Positions 44,735 to 56,565 of a stretch of DNA of 64,000 nucleotides are shown piece after piece. Under the pieces are notes generated by a model. It was not told where the DNA came from, made no database searches, and saw only the letters and a program-made list of their open reading frames with translations. The position numbers were made by a program, and so were the translations under genes. Each line of letters begins with the position of its first letter. Position 1 is the first letter of the stretch. The DNA is from Heterobilharzia americana. Taxonomy: Eukaryota > Platyhelminthes > Trematoda > Strigeidida > Schistosomatidae. The stretch lies in NCBI GenBank assembly GCA_944470555.2, contig OX104130.1, forward strand, positions 67,399,160 to 67,463,159. The letters run 5' to 3'.

Positions 44735-45760
44735 GAGACCACAAAGCTGTAACTACATTGAGAAAGAGCTTTATCAGCAGGAAGTCATACATCCTTTCCC
44801 GTTTAACTTCGTTATAGATATACTAGTGGACATAACTTTAGGTGCGTCTGACTACACAGGCATTAACCTACTCCCTGGAAATTGTCTGGTTGACTTGGAG
44901 TATGCAGACGATGTTGTACAGCTGGGTGAAGGTGCTTACAAAATGCAGGATCTTCTAGACGTTGATCAGAAATCTGAATATGTTTGGTTTGCGTTTCATA
45001 GGCACCTCACAAATGTAAAATGATGCTCCAGGATTGGTCTGCTGCAAGTACCACTAGTTTATTGACAGGAAGTGAAGTGTTGGAATATGTAGACCACTTT
45101 AGTTACTTGGAGAGTTGCATCAACCCGAGGGTGCTGGGTGGTGACGAAATCTTATCTCGGACACAGAAGGCCGGTTCGGTATTTGTCAACTTGGGTCACC
45201 TATGGAGCCGATTTGACAGGTATCTCATTATCTGTCAAAGGACCAGTCTACTACGCTGCAGTCTATTCTGTCCTGTGGTAAAGCTATGCGACATGGTAGT
45301 TAAAAGTAGAAGACATGAAGTGGTTGCTGGACTTTGATCATATGTGTCTTCGGATCACTGCTCACGTAAAATGAAACAACCGTGTAAGTAATGTTGAGGT
45401 CATGAGGTTGGTCATACCTAGACGTGGCACCAGTTGATCAATCTACTGACTGTTGGTCTGAGTCTTGTGGGGCGACCAGACTGCCTAGCTAGGGTACTCG
45501 AGACGAAAGGAATCAGTGGATGAAAACTCTTGCTGACATGAATGAGAATCGGTCACAGTGGATCACATGTATTCACTGCTTGACCTCTTCTAAAGCTTGA
45601 ATATTAGCACTAACCTTTATATACATTCTCTCACACGACATTTGTCTTCTTTGATGTCACACTTTTTCTATCTACCTGTTCTTTGTGTACTACTTTGAAG
45701 TATAGCATGGTGAGCCGATGCACCTATGCGGGAGGTTCTTTGTTGATTTTGTCTGTCATA
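44735..45760 (+). pseudogene. SR3-like RTE LINE, RT palm to 3' end
   Basis: Plus strand with frame changes: FPFNFVIDILVDITLGASDY near 44,796-44,855, LLPGNCLVDLEYADDVVQLG near 44,868-44,930 with an intact YADD box, MLLQDWSAA-like and GSEVLEYVDHFSYLES near 45,070-45,120, LSRTQKAGSVFVNLGHLWSR near 45,153-45,212, the VYYAAVYSVL segment near 45,250 and NENRSQW-like end near 45,540-45,560. The 3' tail runs to about 45,760. 5'-truncated copy, less decayed than 16,690-18,240 and with a longer C-terminus. Confidence 0.8.
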
Positions 45761-45939
45761 CATCCATATTCTTTGGTACATTCAAAGGCATGTGAACTCA
45801 GGTGAAGTGTGAGCAGGAAGTTAGGAGTAGGTACAAAGTAAAACAAAGTAATTTATTTTACCAACTATATGAAAACAATAGACAACAGATACTTTAGCTG
45901 GTTAGATAATTGTAGATTATTGTGGTGAAAAAACTTCTT

Positions 45940-46350
45940 ATTCACCAATTTATTCTCTTACCTGTACATTCGTGAATAAATGTTGTAAAGGATAGAACAT
46001 CTCAGAGTAATTTCCGGCCACAAGTCAAAACAAACTTCATCACCAAGGAAAGTCACGTAATGGAGAAATGAGCAAAATGAGTGCCAAATAAAAATAGTTG
46101 CGTCATGTGTGGGTTGTCTAGACTAGTCTATAATGTACAATAATCATGGCAAAGAAGGAGGTTGTGCATTCTATTTGTTTCCCCATGATATCACTTCCCC
46201 TTGTGACGCAATTTATAACGACTTCTGACAGCCAATTACTCTGAAATGTTTTGTCTTTTCCACTATATATTCACAAATGTACAGCTAACGGACCGATTTC
46301 GTTGAAAAGAAACTTTTTTAAACTGTAATCGTCTTTTGTGTTTTCCTATG
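45940..46350. repeat. Inverted pair of dispersed repeat C
   Basis: 45,940-46,080 (plus) and 46,195-46,345 (minus) are diverged inverted copies of the repeat seen at 2,700-2,960. They face each other around about 115 bp. The shared core is TTAGCTGTACATTTGTGAAT-like followed by AACAT-TCAGAGTAATT. Confidence 0.6.
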
Positions 46351-48505
46351 ATCAGATGAGATAAATAAGAGATTTGGAAAATCTATAACCACACTTAAAT
46401 GCTATAGACGACTGGATTATATGCACAACAATCCTCCTGAATCCAATATGGTTGAATGAATTGCAAGTTTTCATAACCAGGTAACACTGAATGAGTATTT
46501 CATCCTCATTATAAAAGCTTAAGCGTTTCAGTAGATTGGTGTTGACCTGTAGTTTGACAGTAACCAAATAGTTGATTTTCGATTGACACCATATTATATT
46601 GAGGAGATTCTACTACCAATCACATCTAGATTTGATGAATGTGAAGGTGAGATCAACACTGAATCACGTTTATCACTGAGACATATTCTAACAACAGTCG
46701 CTATTCTCATTATAGTAAATTAATAAAGAGGGATTACTAAAACATTACTCTGATTTTCATAAGAACTACTTTATTCAATTGGTTCATCAAGACTCAGAGA
46801 TAGCCTCCAGGTATTCATGATGTTTTGATATCAACCAGAGAACCAGGGCAAAACAGAAAGCAATGAATTCATCTATTTTATTATGTTCTCAGACCCATAA
46901 AAAATGTGCACAAACGACCCTAGTTGTATTCAAACCAATGGCTGTCAGATTACACGATAAGGAAATTACTATTCATTCACTAAGTTACACTTTCTGAGAT
47001 TTCACCATCTAGCACAGTGGTTATCAACCACAATCACACCTAACCTATACACTATGGATTCAAAATATAAACTTAGGGAAATTCATTTCAAGGCTACCAA
47101 CTTTATGGAAACTGGTTCTTAAAAGTTCATATAGGATCAGTCCCACGTAGTTTCATGAGTACAAACTACTGACTGGACCAAAATTATTTAGTACTCCTTG
47201 TTGCCTTATATCTTTTTAGCCAAATTCAATCCGTGATAAGCACTCAAGAAATTATTACTTACTTACAAACTAAGTAAATGAATAACGAAAAAAAATTCGT
47301 TTTATTGATAACGCTGTTTTATTTATTTAGTTATTAAAAAAGTCTATTATCCTTCTAGTCGCAATAAACTTGATAGTTTTTTTGTAGCCCACCATAGAAT
47401 TGATGACACAAAAATTAATTTAGTTGAGAAACAAATAATCATTGAGCTATAGCTGAAAATTTGTGAAAGTACTGACAGAAACTAAGAACTAAATTTACTG
47501 TCATTGAAATTCACCCTGTTTTTTGAAGAAAACAGAAAATGAATTACCAAAAAGCTAAATCAACATCACAACAAAACACTATGGGCTTAATTTATAAGTT
47601 TATCAAAGTGACTTGTGTGAACAACACAGAATGGAGTCATTTCAGCTAGTAAAGTTTCTTCTAGTTCCCCTAAATTTCTTACCAATCATTATAGAAATCT
47701 AATTTTACTTCGGGTGTTATTCCCACTTCATAAAGGCACATGGACTAATTTGTTGATAACCGAAATGGTCGATAACTATATCTATCTTAGTAGGTAAAAG
47801 TGAAACCGATATAGGTATTTTACAAAAACATCAAATAAACAGCAGTAACTCATGTCTATAAATAATCAATTATGGAAATTACCAAAGTATCTTAGAACAG
47901 ACTGAATTATACACGTTGTCTCCAACATTTCCGAGGTAATTAATTCTCATTTGTTACAGCAACTTAAATACTGTCAAAATACAGATAACCACTTTCATTA
48001 TTTTCAAAGTACGTTACATGTCATATAGTAAGAAGGTAAAATAAAAGTATACAAAAAAGTTATTTATACTAAAAGGAAGCGTATAAAATAGTAGACCATC
48101 GACGTTATGTCTATAGTTTGTCTTGGGGAAACCACATAATTTTCGTGGGTTTCAATCACATTTTGTAAGAAATACAAACTTGAATCAATGGAAACATCAC
48201 CCATCATATATACCAAGCACATTCAATATTTTTCATTGTTTCATATTTACAATCATAACATTTCACTTATAACAACATAAAAATTTAAGGTTGTGAGGTA
48301 CATAAGGAAGTAAGAGATGAGTGAAAAGAAGAAAGCAGTTAAGAGCCCCCAGGTAAACATAGAATGATAGACTTAAATTAGATCAATAATCTAGAATAAA
48401 CACCGACTATTGCAATGCACGCATTATTACACAACCACACAATGCAATGAGTGGAATAAAGCCACTGTAATTAAGTCCAATATAATAAGGTGGAGACAGA
48501 GGAAG
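46351..48505. other. Unassigned AT-rich sequence
   Basis: Over 2 kb without a recognised element, RNA gene or plausible exon. Confidence 0.5.
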
Positions 48506-48509
48506 ATTG

Positions 48510-48740
48510 ATTATCGGAACTTTGTTCATCGAGTCAACACAATACGCAACATATATAATAACAATGACGAAACACCTGTACCAGAGATATGGAAAATTCT
48601 ACTAATAATAATAACAACTGATATGAGGTGACAAAACTATGATAATCAAATGTCGAAAGTGATGTGAATACATTGATATGATTATGAGCAATGACTTATG
48701 TTCCATAGGTCATCAAGTAAATAATATTCTGTTCTATACT
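48510..48740 (+). mobile_element. PLE pseudo-LTR fragment
   Basis: Aligns by eye with the pseudo-LTR at 7,690-7,960 read on the minus strand: AACTTTGTTCATCGAGTCAA, then CACCTGTACCAGAGATATGG, then AAATGTCGAAAGTGATGTGA, ending GATTATGAGCAATGACTTAT. Confidence 0.75.
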
Positions 48741-49735
48741 TTTAAACAAGTCTAAGCAAAATGAGTGCACCCAGCATAAATATATCCCTAAATTTTATTA
48801 AAACTGGCAATTGACTGACTACATGGACCACGAATTTGATCAACTGTGTTTAAGCATCTGCTACAGTCATCTCATCGTTTATTGTTGTTTAAATGCAATA
48901 AAAGAGAAATCAACTAGTCAATGGTTTCAACTAAATTCTAATATATGTATGTTTTGTTATGTACTCAATGGTAAAGATTACAATATATTCTGATCCTTTT
49001 ATTCAGGTCTCCAGTGAATTCTACTCCATTTCTCATACATACTATTAACGCCTGATGAATCAACTTTCAAATTATAATCAACAAGTTGAAACTTCAGGCA
49101 ATTTTTTCATGTTCAGTATAAAAGGAAATGGATTGTTTCAACGACCCGTTTCAAAATGATTTAATGTTTACGCTTTGAGTGGGTAAACTCAAACATGACA
49201 TCATTGTCATTGCCAAAGTTTGCACTTCATCAAATGGATAAATATCTACATGAATAAAGCAAGTGAATCCATGTTTAGGTTTTGAGAGAATCTGTTTGCT
49301 TGACTGTCCTAAGCTTTCAGTTTAAGTGACATGATGGGTTCCTTCAGTGCAACGCCGCTAGCATTCCACTCATATCACAACTGTTACTGATCTCTCCCAT
49401 TTACCAATGGTTCTATGTCAAATGTCAATATTTGATATGAAATACATGAAAAACTTCTTTAAAACGTTTGTACCATTGTTTTCTTCATTTCGATGTCCAA
49501 CCATGAAGGAGACTGTATGGATGCATAGATTAGCGAAGTTAACAACAAACATTTTAAGAGGTTTCAATCCATGATGAAAGAAATTTTGAAAAATGGAGAT
49601 GGCTATTTCTTCGTAGTTTGGTATTCCTTAGTAGTGTACCATGAAGTATAGCGACAACTAATTAAGAACTGAGAACAGTTTACCACCAGTGACATTAGAA
49701 GATGATTGTGAAACGTTGTCGGTTGACAGAAGGAC
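48741..49735. other. Unassigned AT-rich sequence
   Basis: Nothing recognised. Confidence 0.45.
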
Positions 49736-49739
49736 TTTA

Positions 49740-49880
49740 ATATGAACCAATGGATTATAACCCGCCGTCTCGAATTAGGAAGCAACTGTCTTAGACTTCA
49801 TCTCTCATGAGATCATGGATGTACACTATTAAGCAGTCCTCAACTAGTATGAAACAGTTACCTGATATCCACACATTTTT
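49740..49880 (+). mobile_element. Decayed SINE fragment
   Basis: CAATGGATTATAACCC followed by CAGTCCTCAACTAGTATGAAA resembles the promoter-to-hammerhead stretch of the second SINE family. The core motifs are lost. Confidence 0.35.
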
Positions 49881-50279
49881 GGAAGGAAATACCTAGATGG
49901 TATGGAGAAGTGGCTAGGCTACTTACACGTACAGTTGAACTCTTGCCTTGGTGGTCAGATCGTTCTCAAATGTACAACTGAACACCTACTGGACTTCAGA
50001 TATGATATCAATCCCATCGAGTCATTTACAGTAAGTAGTGTAGTAGACAATGGAATAAGAAACTGGTTGCAGTTCCAGAAACCTGTTCAGTTTGGGACGC
50101 TAAACCAATGTTTTGTGTTTGAAAAGAAATGTTGGTAACTTGCAGTTTGCCTTGGTGATGTTGTTGATGCAATGTGAATTCGCCAATTAATTTTTTGAGA
50201 TGAATGGGGATTTTTAATTTAGAAGTAGTATTCTTTGTCAGTTGTTATTATTAGTTAAATTATCACTTTACTACAAATG

Positions 50280-50450
50280 GAAACAAATAAGATGAGGTGT
50301 CAGGACTATAAAAATCAGATGTCGAAAGCAGTGTGATTACACTGATATGATTTTAAGGGATAACTTATGCTCAGGATATCATCCATTAATTAATATTGTA
50401 TCACTGTGTGTTACAAATCATATAAAAAAATCTAATATGGAAAGTTAAAA
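50280..50450 (+). mobile_element. PLE pseudo-LTR fragment
   Basis: AGATGTCGAAAGCAGTGTGA, then TGATATGATTTTAAGGGATA and the end AAAAAATCTAATATGGAAAG match the PLE leader in order. It is followed after about 240 bp by a copy of repeat X. Confidence 0.7.
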
Positions 50451-50689
50451 AGTCTATCAGTCAGGTCAAATCCAATAGTTCCCACATGTTTAATGGTCTT
50501 AGTAAAGTATCCTAAGGATGTCAAGTTTTTCGTCTCAAGTATATGCTTACTAACTAATCAGTACTGAGTGAAGTAAATGGTGTTTACTTACTGCTCTGTT
50601 AAAAACTACTGTTTTTATTCGCACAATAATATCTTAGATTTAAAGTAGTAAACTACTTCATTTGAATTTATAAGTACGCTAGTATATCA

Positions 50690-51085
50690 TTTACTGCTTA
50701 AACCTTGGGATACCAAACCGTTTCTATCTAATATATTTCATCACATTCTTCTCTTCCAGTTTGTTTCAATCTTTTAAATATGTCTTCTAAATGTATAGTA
50801 TATTCTTACACATTTTTAAAATGTTTTTCAAACTGTCATTTCTCAAGCTAAGGACAAAACAACGATGAAACGTGACGTTAGGTGAAAATGGACTTACAAA
50901 TACTTAAAAATGCAGCACAGTACTATTCTGAGAATGCTTAAATCGAAATGCAGATTTTTGTACTGGCCGAGTGAACTACTACCAACACAATTACCCTCTA
51001 TTATGTAGTGATTCCTGAGTCCCGACCAGACGCTAATGTAACAAGGGCTATACGTTTCACATTATTGCCTTTAATACTGTTCCAT
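50690..51085 (+). repeat. Repeat X, diverged copy
   Basis: Parallel to 4,225-4,620: GCTTAAACCTTGGGATA, TTTCAATCTTTTAAATATGT, then a CCAGACGCTAATGTAACAAG to TTTCACATTATTGCCTTTAA end. About 25-30% diverged by eye. No coding content. Confidence 0.65.
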
Positions 51086-51094
51086 TTTAGTTGA

Positions 51095-51190
51095 TTTATT
51101 ACAAGTATCATACAGTGGAACAGTATTGTTTGCTCAATTACGTTTCAGACATAATTTATTGTCCATAATTATATATTGATATGATTGTAA
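51095..51190 (-). mobile_element. PLE pseudo-LTR fragment
   Basis: CAGTATTGTTTGCTCAATTA followed by CGTTTCAGACATAATTTATT is the reverse of the PLE hairpin region. It is inverted relative to the fragment at 50,280-50,450, so repeat X lies between opposed PLE ends. Confidence 0.65.
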
Positions 51191-51234
51191 TGTTTATGCA
51201 CTGAGAATCACCTGCATTATTATGAAGCGAGCCA

Positions 51235-51535
51235 TTGTATTCAATAGTAATGGTGAATGGTGGCTAACATTGGAATGCGGGATGCGCATTTCGTTCATTT
51301 TGGAACTCATCAGCTGGATGTGCTTCCCAGTGACTGATATTGTGCCCACCGGGATTTTGACTCGGGAGCTATCGCTTCAAATGCCCGGGCGTCATCCACT
51401 ATAAAACCAAGCGACGATGTCTGCCATTACAATAATTAGAATACGGGTAATATCGAGGCATCGGCACAGGACCCCATATGCTAATAGAGACCGATCAATT
51501 CGGTCCAATCAACGACGGTATAATACAAGCATTGT
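51235..51535 (-). mobile_element. SM-alpha-type SINE, near full length, single unit
   Basis: Minus strand: head near 51,530-51,440 (CATATGGGGTCCTGTGCCGA), A-box-like TTTATAGTGGATGACGCC near 51,390-51,410, core with CAAAATCCCGGTGGGCAC, hammerhead 51,319-51,275, tail ATTCCAATGTTAGCCACC. Ordinary order without the inverted half, which makes it the reference for the three palindromic copies. Confidence 0.8.
51275..51319 (-). ncRNA. Hammerhead ribozyme with covarying stems
   Basis: Read on the minus strand: stem I ATCCAG (51,319-51,314) with CCGCAT (51,280-51,275; two mismatches), core CTGATGA (51,313-51,307), stem II GTTC/GAAC (51,306-51,303 and 51,296-51,293) with loop CAAAAT, GAAA (51,292-51,289), stem III ATGC/GCAT, and cleavage base at 51,281. 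All conserved core bases are present. Confidence 0.8.
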
Positions 51536-52009
51536 ATTCAATATTGGGAAAAAATGTCTGCAGTAGCATAAGAAGAATGTTAGTCTTGGTCAACAACAGA
51601 ATTCAGTCGCTGTAAAATTCCTATGAACAAAAGTCACTTTTCACCTGTAATTTACTGGCAACTTGAACAATTGTTCTTCTTACTTAGGTATTTTGAAATT
51701 ATTCGTGAATATCACCATATCCTTTGGATACGCCTTGTTTAGAAGTCTGTTTAACAGATTGAAGTTTGTGTTTGTATTGCAACATGCAAAAAGTGCGTAT
51801 AGTATTTTCCTCACAAAATACTTCAGAGTTCTACGACTATCTGTTGCGACTGGCGATGGAGTTCCAGCCATTTGGCATATCTTTCACTCTTGTACCCAGT
51901 CTAATGTTGACATCTATCTTGTTGGATGAGTCCAACAAAAAGTTCTAGAATAAATGTTGGGATCTACAGATGGTAACACTATTTTTGACACAATAGTAGA
52001 ACTGTAAGT

Positions 52010-52250
52010 GCCAGTGGAGCAGTATTATTTACTAGATTACGTTTCGGATATAATTTATGTTTTCCGTGGTCATATCAAAATAGCTCCATAATTTTGTGAC
52101 ATGGTTCACTCAGTTCCAATTCTCTTATTTCGTTTATGATATGAGTAGTAGGATTTTTCATATATCGGGAATGTGTGCCAAGTTATTCCGGTTGCATGTG
52201 TTTGGTGTTGAGTCAATAAACGAAGATTCAGTTATGAATCTCTTCCTTCA
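52010..52250 (-). mobile_element. PLE pseudo-LTR fragment
   Basis: Same order as 7,730-7,960: AGTATTATTTACTAGATTAC, GTTTCGGATATAATTTATG, and, about 140 bp on, the TGTGTTTGGTGTTGAGTCAA and AACGAAGATTCAGTTATGAA end. Confidence 0.75.
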
Positions 52251-52469
52251 CCCTATTAGGTTAGTTTTAAAGATTTTCTCTCTATCCCACCTCATTATGT
52301 GACTGTGTATAACTGCATCCATAGCTATGGCCGAGCCTTCTCTAGATACCTTATCGTGCAAGAACCTACCAGTTTTGATCTAGCTAGGTTTTTGTGCTCT
52401 CATAACCTAAATGAAGCACACACAAATGTTAAAAAATGTCTATACTACATTGTAGTCTATTTGACGGCT

Positions 52470-52640
52470 AAAAGTGGACGAAACGTGTTTCCTAGATCTC
52501 ACTGCTAGCTATCAAATATGCCACAATACAGTGGATATTCACTTGGTATCCAGCCATTAGCATAGGAGCTCATATGCCAACAGAGATCAAGGAATCCAAC
52601 CCAGTATAGCAACGGGAAATTACAAGTATTAATAAAAAAT
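52470..52640. mobile_element. Rearranged SM-alpha fragments
   Basis: A plus-strand hammerhead 3' part (GGACGAAACGTGTTTCCTAG, then CTCACTGCTAGCT) at about 52,472-52,512 is followed by a minus-strand SINE head (CATTAGCATAGGAGCTCATA to ATTACAAG). Confidence 0.5.
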
Positions 52641-52644
52641 ATCC

Positions 52645-53400
52645 CTATAATTTAAATTCTACCATACAGTTTTGTACCCTATGTAAGCAGCCTGCATTCA
52701 CATTGTTTATTCACTGCTAGCTAAACGTTATGAAACCTATGACAGAGAAATTTCATTTTATAGTTACAACTAAACTAAGTTTGATTTCAGCGGTTGACCC
52801 TATTCAATCATTGGAAACCTATTAATTAAATAGTGCTCGTTAGTGAATGGACATACGTCTGCGTACCCTTATCTGTTATATTTTATTTATTAAATGGTGT
52901 TTACATTTAGTAAATGACAATATAATGAACTGAATTGAAGAAAAATACGAAATTAATGCATATATACATGAGACTAAAACCTAAGGTCACTCATGACAAA
53001 GTTAAGTGAAGTCATAATTGGTTGTATTAACAATCAGTTTAATGGCATAGAAAGATATACATTAAAAATATAGGTGTAAGATGATTTTATTAATTGAACT
53101 GAGAAACTTTAGCCTCAATAAAATGTTATGCATAAAAGTTAAACTGATGGTACATTATATACATATTTTCCCTTTTATCAACTTCAAAAGAGCAAGAATA
53201 ATTATTCGAGCAGAATAATATAAGTACACTTTGTTATTTTGATGATCCTATTTAGCTGCTAAGAAATTTAAAATGATAAAACTGCAATATAAAAAACTTC
53301 GACCGGTCAAAATAGAGTAATAAAATGGTGATATAAGTAAATTGTGTGCATTGAACTGCAATCAAATATCACTCTGTGATGTATTGCATATATTTAAAGC
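52645..53400. other. Unassigned AT-rich sequence
   Basis: Nothing recognised. Confidence 0.45.
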
Positions 53401-53404
53401 ATTG

Positions 53405-53830
53405 TTCTTTATGGACTGACAAAAGCTGGGGTACAATTAAAAACCCGAGAATACTGGACAGCTGTTTCGTCATAATATGATGTTCCTCAGTAGAACGCTG
53501 CCATGACTCCACCACAGATTCAACTCAGGACCTTCAGGTCTCGCTTGCAGCGAACGCGTTAAACATTCTGCCATTGAGTTGGGGTTCAACTACCCGCAGT
53601 TTTCTGCTTCTGTCAATTCATGGTATAACACGACATTCCACCCAGATCTTCAGTCTGCATCCAAATCACATCCGATTAGTTCGTCCCGCAGGTCACAATT
53701 CGTCAACGAAACCATATGATCTGCATCTGAAAGCATAATATTTACGAATCTTTCGCTGGAACGAAACAATTGTTCAGGTTTTAAATCGTTCCTCAAATGA
53801 TATCAGACCGCAATGAATAATACATTGTAA
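53405..53830 (-). mobile_element. Hammerhead-family SINE with inverted 3' end
   Basis: The minus-strand body (about 53,750-53,405) has decayed promoter boxes and a hammerhead in which CTGAGGA, GAAA and stem III ACAG/CTGT persist but stem II is lost. At its far end (53,758-53,828) lies an opposed 3' end (GGAACGAAACAATTGTTCAG to GATATCAGACCGCAATGAA), giving the outward-facing hairpin layout. Confidence 0.65.
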
Positions 53831-55645
53831 CAAAAGCCCCATAAACTTCAAAGAGCACATATGTACCTTAGTTGGATGAAAACAATAGTCATGCTCAAAA
53901 GTAGATTGGCAAAAATCGAATACCGTCAAACTAAGAATGAGAGGCACCTTCAGTTCTTGAGCAGAAAGATAATAAAGAAAACCTAATAAAAAAACTAGTT
54001 AAATAACAATAAACCTTTTGTCTGTTTAACCTTCTGTCAGACTAAGTAAGTCGTTCATGTTACAAAGAACACACCATGCATTTTTTATTTCCACCATTAA
54101 TGGGTTGATTTAGAAAGTATTCATCATGGCATAGAACAAGAAAAATTAACAACTTCTCCTTTTGTTCAGTTAATAAAGGGCTCAGTGAAACAATTTGGTG
54201 ACAAAACCAATACTGAACTAGTTTTCGGAATTTTAATAATATCCTCAATTGTAGAGAGTTTCTCTCTGAAACAGAATTAACGTTTCTAGGGGAATGCACC
54301 TGATATATGTGTGTTTATGCCTTGAAATTAATAGCTGAATAACAGTAGCCTTAGCCGGAAAGGTCTTGTAATTGTTGAGTGAAAAATATCTTCAACTTTA
54401 AAGGGACAGCTTAGTTGGTACAGCAAGGTACATACGTCTTATAGAACATTATCAACAAAACATTAAATCTATATCTTTTGCATTTTGTGAACAAGCTTCA
54501 ACAAGATAACAGTAGAAAATGGTGCAGTTCAGTGTGGAATCAATTAAATTGACCATCACATTGCGGAGTTAGTACCCTGGGAATCTTCCATCACTTATGA
54601 CTATGATACACCGTCAACGAAAAATGAATCTTCATTCTAAACTTTTGGTGGTACAAATGCTTTTAATAGTGTATACTTACGGTCTTAACTGTGTTTGTGT
54701 ATTCCAACGCAATAGATGGATTTAGATGAATTAGCCTAAGAGGTTTGTGACTTTCATTATAAGGAAACAACTTTAAGCCTTTAAATTACTGAAGGTTCAC
54801 TATAGACGTTTTCATGTACCCTAATTATTCTCCACTTTTGCCAGCCTAGAGAAGTGTGAAGTTGGATGTTCACAAATGGAATCTGAATTCAGAATTAAAG
54901 GTTTTTTCTTACAGTATTTCAACGCTTTACTGCTATCTGTAACGAAGTGTCGAAGTAAATCTTTATCTTGTGGTGAGAACATTTTTCAATTTGCTTTCAA
55001 AGAAGTGCCTTCTGCCCAATAAATAAAGTCTCTAAACTATATGGCTACAATCCGTTGTAGACCAGCTTGACAGTATACCTATATCAAGACAGAGAAAGTC
55101 AGTCTGACCGACACAAAATCCTATATTTCATCACTATTATCTGCCCTCATGTTCACTATTCTTGAACTTTGAGGATCCAAGTATGTTGACATTAAAAATC
55201 AATAACTAATTTCTTTGATAGCACAGTGAAACACACTATGATGAACACGGAAACGTATCAAAATGTCCTGAAGGTTGAAAAAATGTCATTGTAATGAAAT
55301 TAATTAAAGTTCTGAGCTGATCATCACGAGGAAGGATTGCATGGAATAAGACATTTATGATACCAAGTTAATCATGAATATTTCTGCTTGGTTAAGTGTT
55401 AACTGTTGAAATATTAACAAGTAAAATGGACATATCACACCTGTTAGAAATTCAATGATTCCTACTTGTCTTTCATATTCATTCAATGGTGAGTTCATTA
55501 GATGAGTATCCTACTAAGAACAGTATTATATCTGGTAAATATTCCATATTACCAAATGAAAGATGTTTGTACGGTTTGAAATAAGAACACACTGATTTTA
55601 TTCATTATTCACTTTCCTTTTATTTCCCCTGTTAGTGTTCTTCCT
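53831..55645. other. Unassigned AT-rich sequence
   Basis: A 79-codon minus-strand open frame at 54,060-54,299 has no recognised domain. No element found. Confidence 0.45.
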
Positions 55646-55649
55646 TTTT

Positions 55650-55930
55650 ACTGGATTCCAATGAGGTATTCGAGAGTAAAAAAGGCGACCACCGAGGGTC
55701 GCTGGTTCTAATCCGACTGCGGTCCAGATTTTCATCTCACTGACTAGTCAGTTTTCTAGCTTTATCACTCAGACACTTGACTAGTCCTACCCTAACCGAC
55801 ATTGGATGAGATAACCTTGATATGATTTTGAGCAACAATTTATGCTCAAAAGGTCATCAAGTAAATAATACAATATCACTATGCGCTATATATGAAATAA
55901 ACAAATGCGATATGGAATCATTTCCCACCA
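55650..55930. mobile_element. PLE fragment fusion beside a tRNA-like piece
   Basis: A B-box-like GGTTCTAATCCGACTGCGG lies near 55,704-55,723. From about 55,770 to 55,815 the plus strand is antisense to PLE RT (the segment around SHPVSVKAGLVK of the protein at 14,267-16,408). It is joined directly to a plus-strand pseudo-LTR (55,815-55,930: TGATATGATTTTGAGCAACA to AAACAAATGCGATATGGAAT). Confidence 0.65.
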
Positions 55931-56565
55931 CACTGCATAAGTTTTACATCCTTTTTGTTCAAAGGAGCTCATCATAATTCTTGTTATGCTAAACGAGAGA
56001 CAGACATAAAACCATCTGCGTGATCATAATTATTGCAGATCGTTGAGTTACACTTTCGTTCCAGGGGTTGGGTATAAGCCTTATGAGGTATGTATCCATA
56101 AATTTAAGTGTATGCCTAACAAGTTACATATTTGTGTATTCCATAACAGTAGTTGCATAGTGTAAAAATACCGAATGCTATGTAATCAGCAGAAGCTTTC
56201 CTTTAAATCTCATCCAACCACACATGGTGGAGAAGATCCTCGTTGGATTGATTCCTTTATTATCGCAATCATACCACTCTAAACTATGATTTCAGCCACG
56301 GTATTAATAAAGAAACAAGATTATTGCACAACATATTTCAACACACAAGGAGATAGGAAAATTTCAAGCCATGCTAACCGTAGAAATAAATTAAAATTCA
56401 ATTTACTCTGTCTAACATTCATTGGGAAATGAAAATACCAGGATAATGAATAAGTTCGTACTTGTTCCGCAGTTTCCACTCAGTTAAGAAAAGTCGGTAA
56501 TGAATTGAGAATAGATTAGTATGGGATAAAATGAGAAGTATAGATTTGAATCAGGACAAATTGAT
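55931..56565. other. Unassigned AT-rich sequence
   Basis: Nothing recognised; it adjoins the left arm of palindrome 2. Confidence 0.4.
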
